Shown: positions 9,034 to 17,871, counted from the first letter of the stretch. The stretch: 64,000 nucleotides of DNA from CAVVGZ01 sp963747965 (GCA_963747965.1 CAVVGZ010000007.1:372001-436000), one strand, 5' to 3'. A program made the numbers and translations. The notes: generated by a model not told the origin, from the letters alone.

Positions 9034-9061
9034 GGTGGCGGTATTCAGAATTACCGCCACC
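9034..9061 (+). terminator. Intercistronic hairpin after the binding-protein gene
   Basis: A perfect 10-base-pair stem (GGTGGCGGTA paired with TACCGCCACC) with an 8-base loop, followed a few bases on by a run of seven T. It lies 17 bases after the stop of the binding-protein gene and can act as a partial terminator or an RNA-stabilising element within the operon. Confidence 0.6.
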
Positions 9062-9090
9062 GTCTTGATTTTTTTGAAAGGAAGCAATTA

Positions 9091-9525
9091 ATGCGTATAA
9101 AAATTGAATTTGAAAAGGGTGGGGTCTTCACCGCCGAGCTCGATGAAAAGAAAGCTCCAAAAACCTGCAAAATTATTGCCGATAAATTACCTTTTGAATA
9201 TGAATTTCATCACAGTTCAACATCGGGCGAAGCAATCGTTACTTTGCCCCGGGATTTAACCGTTCCAAAAGAAAACCAGAGAACGGTGGCAATCTACCCC
9301 GGTTCTTTATGTTTCCTCGTGAAAGAGGAAATTTACAATATCCCCGATGAAATCTATATAACCACAGGCGATTTTTTTGTTTCGCGCGGTTACGCAATTG
9401 ATTATCAACAGCCAATCAATGTTTTTGGAAAAATTAATGAAAACCTTGAAGAACTCGATAAAATTGGCTCCCGCATATCCATGAAAGGTGCGGAGATAGT
9501 CAAGTTTAGCCTACTCATTGAATAA
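9091..9525 (+). CDS. DUF3830 family protein, cyclophilin-like fold
   Basis: A 144-residue protein that matches the DUF3830 pattern: a short beta strand start, ELDEKKAPKTC, HHSSTSGEA, then YPGSLCF and PDEIYITTG. The family is predicted to have a cyclophilin-like barrel, but no biochemical role has been established to my knowledge. Such genes tend to lie in catabolic clusters with amidohydrolase, M24 or transporter genes, as here. A good site (AAAGGAAG) precedes the ATG. Hairpins lie on both sides (9034-9061 and 9532-9557), so its message may be produced at a level different from its neighbours. A ligand-binding or small-amide hydrolase role is possible but unproven. Confidence 0.75.
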   Translation: MRIKIEFEKGGVFTAELDEKKAPKTCKIIADKLPFEYEFHHSSTSGEAIVTLPRDLTVPKENQRTVAIYPGSLCFLVKEEIYNIPDEIYITTGDFFVSRGYAIDYQQPINVFGKINENLEELDKIGSRISMKGAEIVKFSLLIE

Positions 9526-9531
9526 ATATTT

Positions 9532-9557
9532 ACAGCCTCGCTTACAAGCGAGGCTGT
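9532..9557 (+). terminator. Intercistronic hairpin after the DUF3830 gene
   Basis: ACAGCCTCGCTT is followed after two bases by its exact complement AAGCGAGGCTGT, a very stable 12-base-pair stem. Only a short T run follows, so it may be an attenuator or processing site rather than a full terminator. Confidence 0.55.
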
Positions 9558-9588
9558 TTCACAAAATATTCCAATAATAATAACCTCT

Positions 9589-10743
9589 ATGAATCAAACC
9601 ATAAATAAAGTAACGGTTTATCCTACTCAATTGGGTGGCCGGCATCCTGTATTTGTAAAAATTGATACCTCCGAAGGCATCAGCGGGATGGGCGAGGCTG
9701 GGATTGCTTACGGGATTGGAGCAGCCTCGGTTTGTGCGATGATCAAAGAATTGGCAGACAAGTACCTTGTCGGGAAAGAAGCCAGTGATATTGAGGCATT
9801 TTTAGCCAGGACATATGACCTGGGGTTTTGGACAAAAGGCGGGGGAGCAATTATTTATTCAGCAATCAGCGCAATTGAACAAGCTATGTGGGATATTCAG
9901 GGCAAAACTTTGGGTGTACCGGTTTTTCAATTGATAGGCGGGAAACTCAGGGAGAAGATCAAGGTTTATTCCAATGGATGGTCTTTGGATGCCAATTCGC
10001 CGGATGAATACGCCAAGCGGGCGGAAATGGCTGTCAACGATGGACATAAGGCGCTCAAAATGTATCCATTTACCACCCCTGTTGGTGACAGAAAGCTGAA
10101 CCTTTTTGAAATACCACAACTTCGTTCAGCATCGAGAGAATCCGAAAAGCTGGCGGTTGAGCGAATAAAGGCAGTCAGGAAAGCAGTTGGACCGGATATT
10201 GAATTAATGATTGATTTAAGTACAGTGTTGACCCCAGATGCAGTCATTCATTTCGGTAAGCAAATTGAGGGACTTGATATATTTTGGATTGAGGAACCTG
10301 CAGAACCGTTTAATATCAGTGGTCTAAGGCAGATTTCCACCCATTTATCTATTCCATTGGCTACAGGTGAAAGGCTTTATACCCGTTATGGATTTAAGGA
10401 CACAATATTGAGTGAGTCTATTAATTTTATCCAGCCGGATCTCGGGAATTGTGGGGGGGTACTGGAAGCAAAAAAGATAGCTGCATTTGCTGAACCTTTT
10501 GGAATCCGGATAGCGTTTCATAACTGCGCCAGTCCCTACCTAACGGCTGTATCCGCCCATCTTGCAGCGTGTATTCCCAATTTTGCATTTTTAGAATGTT
10601 TCAATTATCTAATTCCGGAGCATTATGATATTTTAAAAGGTACTGCATTAGAGGATTCTTTTTCTGAGGGGTGCCTATTAATTAATGATAAATCGGGGTT
10701 TGGAGTTGAAGTAGATCCTGACTGGTTAGATAAATTCCGATGA
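9589..10743 (+). CDS. Mandelate racemase/muconate lactonizing enzyme superfamily protein
   Basis: A 384-residue enolase-superfamily enzyme. The capping domain (1-120) carries GGGAIIYSAISAIEQAMWDI, and the barrel holds the expected ligands Asp209, Glu235 (FWIEEPAEP) and Glu261 (LATGERL). A His-Asp pair typical of the mandelate racemase subgroup is visible as Asp284 (QPDLGNCGG) and His311 (AFHNCASP), with Glu336 (FLECF) at the end of the barrel. The second-strand lysine region reads HKALKMYPF, close to the sugar-acid dehydratase branch. The reaction would start by removing a proton next to a carboxylate, giving dehydration or epimerisation. Substrate is unknown; the context suggests an unusual amide or heterocycle product. 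The start lacks a strong Shine-Dalgarno site. Confidence 0.88.
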   Translation: MNQTINKVTVYPTQLGGRHPVFVKIDTSEGISGMGEAGIAYGIGAASVCAMIKELADKYLVGKEASDIEAFLARTYDLGFWTKGGGAIIYSAISAIEQAMWDIQGKTLGVPVFQLIGGKLREKIKVYSNGWSLDANSPDEYAKRAEMAVNDGHKALKMYPFTTPVGDRKLNLFEIPQLRSASRESEKLAVERIKAVRKAVGPDIELMIDLSTVLTPDAVIHFGKQIEGLDIFWIEEPAEPFNISGLRQISTHLSIPLATGERLYTRYGFKDTILSESINFIQPDLGNCGGVLEAKKIAAFAEPFGIRIAFHNCASPYLTAVSAHLAACIPNFAFLECFNYLIPEHYDILKGTALEDSFSEGCLLINDKSGFGVEVDPDWLDKFR

Positions 10744-10813
10744 ATGAATGATCCATATAATTAATGATGTATATGACAGAAATTTCCAGTTTTATTTTTT
10801 TTAGGAGGTAAAC

Positions 10814-11680
10814 ATGCTGAAGGAAATTGATATGGTGGTGCCAAAAAGTGTGGATGAAGCTTTGCATATCCTTTCAGAAAAGAAAGATAAAGCTCAGCCT
10901 CTGGCCGGGGGAACCAATATCGTGCTCGAATTACAAAACGGGAGCGATAAGGAATTATTAGTAGAACTGGGGATGCTAAAGGAACTTACCGGCATAAAAC
11001 GAGAAGGGGACATGATAATTCTTGGGGGAGCCACCAAGCTTGCTGATGTTTTGAAAGACGAATTGGTTGCCCGGTTTGGTGTGCCGCTTCATGAGGCAGC
11101 AGCGAAATTCGCCACGCCGATGATCCGTAATCTTGCAACCGCTGGTGGAAATCTTGTGGATGCATCCCCCGCTGCTGATACCGCTCCACCTTTACTGGCA
11201 TTAGGCGCTGTGATGGAACTACGCTCTATTACGCAGACCCGTTTTGTTCCTATAGATGAATTCTTTATAGGTGTGAATAAGACCGTACGCCAGCCGGATG
11301 AACTTCTTATATCGATTCGTTGGCAAATTCCTTCAAAAAAGAGTGCCGGTGGATTTGAAAAAATCGGTTTGCGAAAAGGAATGGTTTGCTCAATAATAAG
11401 TACATCCATCCTGGTTGAGATTGATGATCTACAAAAAGTAAGTTGTAGCAGGATTGCCCTTGGTGCTGTTGCTCCAAGACCAATCCGTTCTTATCAGGCT
11501 GAGGATTACCTAATAGGGAAAATATTGACTGAAGCAGTGATAATGGAGGCTGGAAGGCTTGCCTCAGAATCCTCAAGACCCATTGATGATATCCGGGGAT
11601 CCGCCGATTATCGCAGAAAAATGTCAGATGTGCTTGTTCGACGATTACTAAAAAGGATTGCCAGTAATCTGGCTGGGTAG
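10814..11680 (+). CDS. FAD-binding subunit of a molybdenum hydroxylase (CoxM/XdhB-like)
   Basis: A 288-residue medium subunit of the xanthine dehydrogenase/CO dehydrogenase family. FAD-contacting loops are visible as PLAGGTNIVLELQNG (about 30-44) and TAGGNLVDASPAADTAPPLL (about 112-131), followed by the C-terminal CO_deh_flav domain. It would pass electrons from the 2Fe-2S subunit to the final acceptor. An exceptionally good ribosome site (TTAGGAGGT) precedes the ATG. The gene order FAD, 2Fe-2S, molybdenum subunit is common for three-component enzymes. The 70-base gap behind the enolase-superfamily gene could hold a further promoter, but I see no clear one. Confidence 0.93.
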   Translation: MLKEIDMVVPKSVDEALHILSEKKDKAQPLAGGTNIVLELQNGSDKELLVELGMLKELTGIKREGDMIILGGATKLADVLKDELVARFGVPLHEAAAKFATPMIRNLATAGGNLVDASPAADTAPPLLALGAVMELRSITQTRFVPIDEFFIGVNKTVRQPDELLISIRWQIPSKKSAGGFEKIGLRKGMVCSIISTSILVEIDDLQKVSCSRIALGAVAPRPIRSYQAEDYLIGKILTEAVIMEAGRLASESSRPIDDIRGSADYRRKMSDVLVRRLLKRIASNLAG

Positions 11681-11691
11681 GAGCAATCGAA

Positions 11692-12174
11692 ATGGAACAA
11701 AAAATAATCAACTTAATTGTCAATAAGAGAAAACACCAGGTTGCATTTTATCCTAACATTACCTTGTTACAAGCCTTAAGAAAACTCGGATATACGGATG
11801 TAAAGAATGGCTGTGAACAAGGGGATTGCGGTGCTTGCGGTGTAATATTAAACGGTAAGGCAGTAAACAGCTGCATGGTACTGATCTGGCAGGCGGATGG
11901 CTCAGAAATTATTACTAACGCAGGTCTGGGGAATATGGAAAAGCCCCACCCAATTCAGGAAGCGTTTGCAGATGCAGGTGCCGCTCAATGCGGATACTGC
12001 ACACCAGGGATGATCATTTCTGCAAAAGCACTTTTAGATGAAAAACCCCATCCAACTGAGGATGAAATTAGGGAAGCAATCTCCGGTAATCTATGTCGTT
12101 GTACCGGTTATGGGCATATTATCAAAGCTGTACAGGATGCGGCGGAGAAAATAGCCGCCGGAGGTGCTATATGA
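11692..12174 (+). CDS. 2Fe-2S subunit of a molybdenum hydroxylase (CoxS/XdhC-like)
   Basis: A 160-residue small subunit with two 2Fe-2S clusters. The plant-type ferredoxin cluster is seen as NGCEQGDCGACGVILNG plus a later Cys, and the helical-domain cluster as QCGYCTPGMI and NLCRCTGYGHI. Length equals the family norm. It is 11 bases after the FAD subunit and overlaps the start of the molybdenum subunit by four bases (ATGA), so the three are translated together. It carries electrons from the molybdenum site to FAD in the cytoplasmic complex. Confidence 0.95.
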   Translation: MEQKIINLIVNKRKHQVAFYPNITLLQALRKLGYTDVKNGCEQGDCGACGVILNGKAVNSCMVLIWQADGSEIITNAGLGNMEKPHPIQEAFADAGAAQCGYCTPGMIISAKALLDEKPHPTEDEIREAISGNLCRCTGYGHIIKAVQDAAEKIAAGGAI

Positions 12175-14495
12175 AATATAAAGCCAAGGAAATCCCAAAA
12201 GTAGATCTGCCGGAATTGAAAATCGTGGGTAAACCTTTGCGCCGGGTTGATGCCCTTGGAAAATCTGTAGGTGCAACGGTATATGCCGGGGATTATTATG
12301 TACCAAACATGTTGTATGCCAAAGTATTTCGAAGTGATCAGCCTTCAGCCAGGATTATAAAACTGGATGTCAGCCGGGCAAAATCATTACCTGGTGTTGA
12401 ATGCGTACTCACAGCACAGGATTTACAGGGTGCGACATTGGTTACTGATTTTCCAGGTCAAACCGGACGTGAAAAACGGGCAGGTTCGGATGCTCCAGTG
12501 CTGGCTTCTGAGGTTGTCCGGTTTAGAGGAGAGCCATTAGCACTCATTGCAGCAGAAACGCTCGCTATTGCAGAGGCTGCAATGAAACTGATTGAGGTCG
12601 AATATGAAAGCCTTCCGGGAGTCTATGACCCGCTTGAAGCAATGAAACCGGGTGCACCAGTTGTGTTTGAACCGGACAACATTGTAGCCAGGTGGAAAAT
12701 TCGCAAGGGTGACGCCAAAAAAGGGATGGAAGCAGCTGATGTTATTGTCGAAAATACATTTCGTGTGCCTTTCATTGACCATGCCTACCTTGAACCGGAA
12801 GCTGGTGTTGCCTGGATCGACGACCAGGATGTAATCAATATACGGGTAGCAACGCAAGTGGTGGAACACTTCAGGAATATTGCCAGGGCGGTTGGTGTTC
12901 CTCAAAATAAACTCCATATTATTGGGACACTTATTGGAGGCGGATTTGGGGGAAAGGAAGATGTTACTGTAGAAATTTTCCTGGCCTTGCTCGTAAAAGC
13001 TACCCGAAAAGCAGTGAGATTGGTTTATACACGGGATGAATCTATCCTTGCCCACTCAAAACGCCACCCATTTATCATGAAACACAAAACCGGGGTTAAA
13101 AATAATGGATTAATAACTGCCGCAGAGATTGAGATGATTTCCGATTCCGGAGCATACCCGTATTTAAGCCCGTATGTACTCTTATATGCTACTGTGGCTT
13201 CTACCGGTCCTTATAAAATTGACAATTTGCGGGTTGATAGTACGAGTGTCGCTACGAACAATATTTTTGCATCGGCATTCAGAGGTTTCGGAGCTGCCCA
13301 GGCTTGTGTCGCTTATGAACAACAAATGGATGAAATTGCGAAAAAATTAGATATGGACCCATTGGAATTCCGGAAAATCAATTATATAAAAACCGGGGAT
13401 AAGAATGCCACAGGACAGGTGATTAAAAGTGCAGTATGGCTTGAAGAAACAGCATCCCGGGTATTGGAAGCAATGGGTGAAAAGACAGCGGATTCAGGAT
13501 CACTGAAAATTGGCCGCGGCTTTGCCTCCTACATGCAAAGCTATGGCCGGATTACCATGTTCCACGATACATCGCGGGCTTGGGTAGGTCTTGAACTGGA
13601 TGGTACGGTTGTGGTCCGGTGCGGAGTACCCGATTTAGGGGCAGGACAGATAAACAGTCTGTGTACAATTGCCGGTGAAGTACTGGGCGTATCTTTGAAC
13701 GATACAACGATTTATTATACAGATTCTGCTCTCACACCACTGGCTGGAACCTCTACCGCAACCAGGCAGCTTTATATGTCCGGGAATGCTGTTTTTCAGG
13801 CTTCGAGCGCTATCAGGCAGGTACTATTAGAAAGGGCACAGAAAATATTTGAGGAGGAAATATCTAATTTGGATCTCGGCGGGGGAAAGGTATTTGTAAA
13901 AAGCAATCCCTCCCAGGGTATGCCCATTTCCGACCTGGCAAAATTATGTGCCAGTGAGGGATTACCCTTAAATAACCTCGCAGAATTTAAGGCTCCTTTT
14001 ACTGAGCCGCCAGATCCTGAGACTGGACAAGGGGATATTTATCCAGATTTCACCTTCGGTGCACATGCTGTAGAAGTTGCAGTTGATACCGAAACCGGAG
14101 AAGTGACTATCCTGAAAAGTGCCGGATGCCATGATGTTGGCAGGGCTATCAATCCAATTGCTGTCGAGGGACAAATCCAAGGCGGTAGTGCCCAGGGTTT
14201 GGGATACGGCTTGATGGAAGATGTAATTATCAAAGAAGGCGTGATAAAAACCAGGAACTTCTCTGAATATCTAATACCAACCTCCCGAGATGTGCCAACG
14301 ACAATTCCCATCATTTTGGAATCTGGAACGGGGGTAGGTCCTTTTGGAGCAAAGGGAATCGGGGAGCCATCCCTTACACCGGCAGCTCCAGCCCTTGCAA
14401 ATGCTGTTGCAGATGCAGTGGGTGCCAGGGTTTATCAGCTGCCGCTAACTCCAGAACGGGTTTTGGATGCTGTTCGAAGGGGTAAAATCAAATAA
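12171..14495 (+). CDS. Molybdenum-binding catalytic subunit, xanthine dehydrogenase family
   Basis: A 774-residue large subunit. I place the start at ATG 12171, overlapping the previous stop, because GGAGG lies six bases upstream; a longer frame opens at 12093 inside the 2Fe-2S gene. Cofactor-binding motifs are GGGFGGKEDVT (about 256-266), AFRGFGAAQA and GTSTATRQ, and the catalytic glutamate is Glu732 in GAKGIGEPS. The loop reads AFRGFG, as in xanthine dehydrogenase-type enzymes, and not the AYRCSFR of form I CO dehydrogenase. The enzyme should hydroxylate a carbon next to nitrogen in a heterocycle, or an aldehyde. Substrate is not predictable, but an N-heterocyclic compound would suit an operon with creatinase-fold proteins. 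Confidence 0.93.
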   Translation: MKYKAKEIPKVDLPELKIVGKPLRRVDALGKSVGATVYAGDYYVPNMLYAKVFRSDQPSARIIKLDVSRAKSLPGVECVLTAQDLQGATLVTDFPGQTGREKRAGSDAPVLASEVVRFRGEPLALIAAETLAIAEAAMKLIEVEYESLPGVYDPLEAMKPGAPVVFEPDNIVARWKIRKGDAKKGMEAADVIVENTFRVPFIDHAYLEPEAGVAWIDDQDVINIRVATQVVEHFRNIARAVGVPQNKLHIIGTLIGGGFGGKEDVTVEIFLALLVKATRKAVRLVYTRDESILAHSKRHPFIMKHKTGVKNNGLITAAEIEMISDSGAYPYLSPYVLLYATVASTGPYKIDNLRVDSTSVATNNIFASAFRGFGAAQACVAYEQQMDEIAKKLDMDPLEFRKINYIKTGDKNATGQVIKSAVWLEETASRVLEAMGEKTADSGSLKIGRGFASYMQSYGRITMFHDTSRAWVGLELDGTVVVRCGVPDLGAGQINSLCTIAGEVLGVSLNDTTIYYTDSALTPLAGTSTATRQLYMSGNAVFQASSAIRQVLLERAQKIFEEEISNLDLGGGKVFVKSNPSQGMPISDLAKLCASEGLPLNNLAEFKAPFTEPPDPETGQGDIYPDFTFGAHAVEVAVDTETGEVTILKSAGCHDVGRAINPIAVEGQIQGGSAQGLGYGLMEDVIIKEGVIKTRNFSEYLIPTSRDVPTTIPIILESGTGVGPFGAKGIGEPSLTPAAPALANAVADAVGARVYQLPLTPERVLDAVRRGKIK

Positions 14496-14513
14496 ATCAA
14501 TAATGTAGTTCAA

Positions 14514-14561
14514 AAAACCCGGATGGATTAACTTTCAAAGTTGCCACCCGGGTTTTATTTT
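14514..14561 (+). terminator. Rho-independent terminator of the catabolic operon
   Basis: AAAACCCGG at 14514-14522 pairs with CCGGGTTTT at 14548-14556, followed by ATTTTTC. It closes the operon 18 bases after the molybdenum-subunit stop. The rest of the gap up to 14798 holds no feature I can support. Confidence 0.7.
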
Positions 14562-14798
14562 TCGTATAGATTTGTAATAATTTACCAATCAGTATGTAGC
14601 AAAGGACTTTGGCTCGCCCAAGAAATTTAGGATTGTTGCGGATTCGGGAGAAAAAAAACCGATCCACCTGACCTGTTCTCTCAGCACCGGCCATCCATAT
14701 TATTTTTTGATTGAACCGGTCAAATGAAGGAATAATCCCAAATATTTTTTTCTGCTGCATTGGGGGATTATCGTTCATCAAAAGGCTATGTCTGATAA

Positions 14799-15548
14799 TC
14801 AATAACCATTTGCCGCCTGGTATGATTCCCACTTCTCATCATCCATTAATGTTATTACCCTGTAAGGTTCGGCATATTTCATTTCTTTACCAGCAGCAGC
14901 TTCTGCTGACCTGGTTTTGATATACTCTTCTGTGTTGAAGTGTCTGGTCTGACTCTCATGTGCCTGAAGTGCTTTAATTTTTAAGTCAATCGTATCCTCA
15001 ATGTCTACAGATAATTCCTGTTGATGCCATCCTGTCACATAGACTTTGCGAGGCTTATGAGAATAAAAACCTTCCTTTTCCAATTCCTGAAAAAGATGAG
15101 GTTGTCCAGCAGCGGGGAAACAGGCATCAATAGCTGCTAATCCAGCGGCTCTATGATCAGGATGATTAATCGTATTATGTTTCGTAAAGTAAACTGTTGG
15201 ATCTGTGCAAATTACAAGTTCCGGTTTAAATCGTCTAATTTCCCTAACTAATTTTTTCCTCAACTGTAAATTTGCTTCCAGAAGTCCATCAGGCTCCCGT
15301 AAAAATATAACTTCATCTACACCAATAATTTTGGCTGCTTTTAATGATTCTTGTTCCCTGATACTTCTTGCTTTTTCTAATGTCACCCCGTTTTCTGCAA
15401 TTCCAACTTCTCCGCTTGTACATAGAATGTATGATGCCGTTGATCCGTTTAAGATCCATTTAGCAATAGCACCGGCGGCACTAAATTCTATATCATCGGG
15501 ATGAGCTGCGATTGCCATGATTCTTTTTGGTACATAGAATTGATTCAC
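14799..15548 (-). CDS. PIG-L/LmbE family deacetylase
   Basis: A 249-residue zinc-dependent N-deacetylase of the PIG-L/LmbE family. The metal motif AHPDDIE is at residues 15-21, and the second, NHPDHR, is near 128-133, as expected. Family members remove acetyl groups from N-acetylglucosamine-type substrates in glycolipid, mycothiol or bacillithiol synthesis, or de-acylate other amides. It is transcribed alone on the minus strand, facing the end of the molybdenum-hydroxylase operon, so it may belong to the same accessory region. The 288-base gap upstream (15549-15836) is AT-rich and I see nothing recognisable in it. Confidence 0.85.
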   Translation of the reverse strand: MNQFYVPKRIMAIAAHPDDIEFSAAGAIAKWILNGSTASYILCTSGEVGIAENGVTLEKARSIREQESLKAAKIIGVDEVIFLREPDGLLEANLQLRKKLVREIRRFKPELVICTDPTVYFTKHNTINHPDHRAAGLAAIDACFPAAGQPHLFQELEKEGFYSHKPRKVYVTGWHQQELSVDIEDTIDLKIKALQAHESQTRHFNTEEYIKTRSAEAAAGKEMKYAEPYRVITLMDDEKWESYQAANGY

Positions 15549-15836
15549 TGGATAATCCTCTTTAATGATTGAGATAAAACAAAAGACATTTTAATGGATA
15601 ACTCCGGGTTATGACAAACCAATTTAATATATCTTTTTTATTTACTGCAACGAGAGTCATGGTAACGACATCACCAATGGGATCAAATTACTGCCCAGGA
15701 TAACTATTAATATATTTCCTAGGATATATTGATAACATAGAATAAAAACAGGTGGAAATACTGGAAATATATATTTTTGTAGAAGGCTTGTTTTTTTACA
15801 CGTTGTCAGTTTATGGCATTTTTGTAATTAAATGAC

Positions 15837-16932
15837 TTAAGCATTAATCCAGGTGATTCTGCCGGTCTCATTCGTCTCATATCCGCCAAGTTCATTAATA
15901 ATATTCCGGGTGGATTCCTGCATCAGCCAATTTTGTAAGGTGAGCAGGATACTGCCATCGAACTTTTTTGTCCTGAATACAAGGTCGTATCTTTCGAGTG
16001 TGAGGGGAATAAATGCCAATCCATAATTCAATGCAGCTGCTTCAAGACCTAAACCAACAAAGCCCCTTCCAGAAACTATTGTCTGGGCAATATCCATATG
16101 GGTATTTTTTTCATTGTTATATCCATTTATCTTTGCTGGTTCAATCCCAAATTCAGTAAGCCTGGCATCCAACCATACTCTGGTTCCTGAACCTAATTGT
16201 CGATTGACAAAAACAACTCCAGGCTTGGTGAGGTCAGGAAGATCATAGATTTTTAAAGGATTACCAGGCTGGAGTATTAATCCTAAACGCCGATGGCTGA
16301 GAGTCAATAAAGCAATCATCTCTCCAGGAAATATTTTCTGAATGTAAGGAATATTATATGTATCACTCTTATCATCCCAGAGATGGCAGCCTGTCAGATC
16401 TGCGCTGCCGTCGGCCAAGGCAAAAAGGCCCCCCAGGCTTCCTTTATATTTTACGGAAAAGAAAATATCCGGGATTATTTCATTAAAATGAGTATGCCAT
16501 CCATTCCAAGGCCAGATCATGACTCCCGATAAACCGGAGGATTTTTCCACTGGCATTCCCTAAGTCTGCTTTATCAGGTTTAAACTTCTGTATACCAATT
16601 GAGACTGCCTGTTCAATTTCAGCAGGTAAATATCCCAAATTGAGGCTTTCATCGAGAAAATTTTCAACACGGTGAAGTAAACCAGACCGGCGTAATGCAA
16701 ACGGATCGGTTTTATTCAAATCGGCGACATGAGTGCCCCGTCCAGGTTGGCTGATGATTAAGCCCTGACTTGCCAGTTCAAGGTAAGCACGCTGAATAGT
16801 TCCACTTGTACAATTCCAGATTTGCCTCATTTCCCTGATGGTTGGCAGTTTTTCACCGGGCTTAAAGCGACCTTCAAGGATATTTATCCTGAGATACTCT
16901 GCGATTTGTTCGTAGTAAAATTCCTTGTGCAT
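15837..16932 (-). pseudogene. GntR-HTH plus PBP-like regulator interrupted by a one-base frameshift
   Basis: The upstream frame (start 16932) encodes a GntR winged helix (GEKLPTIREMRQIWNCTSGT) and a linker reaching GSHDLALEWMA, then stops. One frame over, the protein continues HFNEIIPD, KGSLGGLFALADGSADLTG and HLWDD to the end at 15837, which is the PBP-like ligand domain typical of HTH-linked molybdate/tungstate-type sensors. Skipping one base near 16494 joins both parts into about 364 residues. In this family the C-terminal domain resembles periplasmic binding proteins for oxyanions, and the divergent molbindin gene fits a molybdate link. Whether the break is genuine or a sequence error cannot be told here. 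Confidence 0.75.
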
Positions 16933-16942
16933 TTTACCTTAC

Positions 16943-16994
16943 ACGATTGAATGATATAAAATAGTCAATAATGGTTGAATTATACTTAAATCGT
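16943..16994. promoter_or_regulatory. Candidate operator in the regulator/molbindin divergent gap
   Basis: An inverted repeat ACGATT (16943-16948) and AATCGT (16989-16994) brackets the about 100-base divergent region between the GntR/PBP regulator and the molbindin gene, with a TATACT near 16981 reading toward molbindin. Arms are only six bases and widely spaced, so this is tentative. Confidence 0.25.
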
Positions 16995-17034
16995 ACACAT
17001 TATGGCGATTTTCTTGGTAAACGGGAGGTTATAA

Positions 17035-17244
17035 ATGAAAATTAGTGCAAGGAACGTATTAAAATCAAGGATTATGAAAGTGACACATGGAGCTGTAAAC
17101 TCAGAGGTTATCCTCCAAACAAGCGGGGGAGAAGAAATTGTTGCCATTATCACCCGCGAATCTGCGCAAATTATGGAATTAGAGGTTGGTAAAGAGGTTT
17201 ATGCAGTTGTAAAAGCTTCCAATGTCATGATTGCAATTGACTAA
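17035..17244 (+). CDS. Molbindin (single Mop/TOBE-domain protein)
   Basis: A 69-residue protein consisting of one Mop domain: MKISARNVLKSRIMKVTHGAVNSEV is the classic opening (residues 1-25) and ITRESAQIMELEVGKEV the classic end of the fold. Molbindins assemble into hexamers that bind molybdate or tungstate in the cytoplasm and are thought to buffer or store it. A strong Shine-Dalgarno site (GGGAGGT) precedes the ATG. It is divergent from a GntR/PBP-like regulator and lies 2.5 kb from a molybdenum hydroxylase operon, so it probably serves molybdenum supply for that enzyme. Confidence 0.9.
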   Translation: MKISARNVLKSRIMKVTHGAVNSEVILQTSGGEEIVAIITRESAQIMELEVGKEVYAVVKASNVMIAID

Positions 17245-17262
17245 TGGTTTGAAAATATAATT

Positions 17263-17301
17263 ATCATAAGCTTGCAGCAGATTCTCCCGCAAGCTTATGA
17301 T
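17263..17301. terminator. Bidirectional terminator between molbindin and dcd
   Basis: A perfect 13-base-pair inverted repeat (ATCATAAGCTTGC and its complement) with a 13-base loop between two convergent genes. Confidence 0.65.
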
Positions 17302-17307
17302 GGTTTA

Positions 17308-17862
17308 TTATATTTTCGGTAGTTCAATGTTTTGCTGTTTCTGATATTTCCCTTTTTTATCTGCATAAGACACCTCGCATAATTCATCTGCTTCAAAGAA
17401 AAGTACCTGAGCGATGCCTTCATGCGCATATATTTTGGCTGGTAACGGTGTTGTGTTAGAAATTTCCAGTGTTACATAACCTTCCCATTCTGGTTCAAAA
17501 GGGGTTACATTGACAATGATCCCACAACGTGCATAAGTGCTCTTGCCGACACATATTGTCAGGACACTGCGTGGGATTCGAAAATATTCTTCTGTCCTGG
17601 CGAGCGCAAAAGAATTTGGCGGGATGATACAAATATCACCCTTAAAGTCCACCATTGACCGGATATCGAAAGATTTGGGATCCACTATGGCAGAATATAC
17701 ATTGGTAAAAATTTTAAACTCATCTGCTACGCGGATATCGTATCCGTAAGAGGAAACCCCAAAAGATATCTTTCCTGGCCGGATTTGTTGATCCGCAAAA
17801 GGTTCGATCATCCTCTCTTCCAATGCCATCTTTCGTATCCAATGGTCAGGTTTTAGTCCCAT
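17308..17862 (-). CDS. dcd: dCTP deaminase
   Basis: A 184-residue trimeric nucleotide deaminase converting dCTP to dUTP, feeding dTMP synthesis. The family motifs SSYGYDIR (about 37-44), GKSTYARCGI (about 105-114) and the strand with EISNTTPLPAKIYAHEG are intact, including the Ser/Arg/Glu active-site set. The C-terminus (KKGKYQKQQN) is the flexible lid. It is the last gene of a minus-strand run with the CapA-like gene nine bases upstream. A bifunctional deaminase/dUTPase form cannot be excluded from sequence alone. Confidence 0.93.
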   Translation of the reverse strand: MGLKPDHWIRKMALEERMIEPFADQQIRPGKISFGVSSYGYDIRVADEFKIFTNVYSAIVDPKSFDIRSMVDFKGDICIIPPNSFALARTEEYFRIPRSVLTICVGKSTYARCGIIVNVTPFEPEWEGYVTLEISNTTPLPAKIYAHEGIAQVLFFEADELCEVSYADKKGKYQKQQNIELPKI

Positions 17863-17871
17863 TTTCGCTCC

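Noticed and set aside
14497..14832. Minus-strand open frame of 111 codons after the Mo-hydroxylase operon
   Set aside because: It runs through the operon terminator, overlaps the end of the deacetylase gene and shows no protein family pattern.
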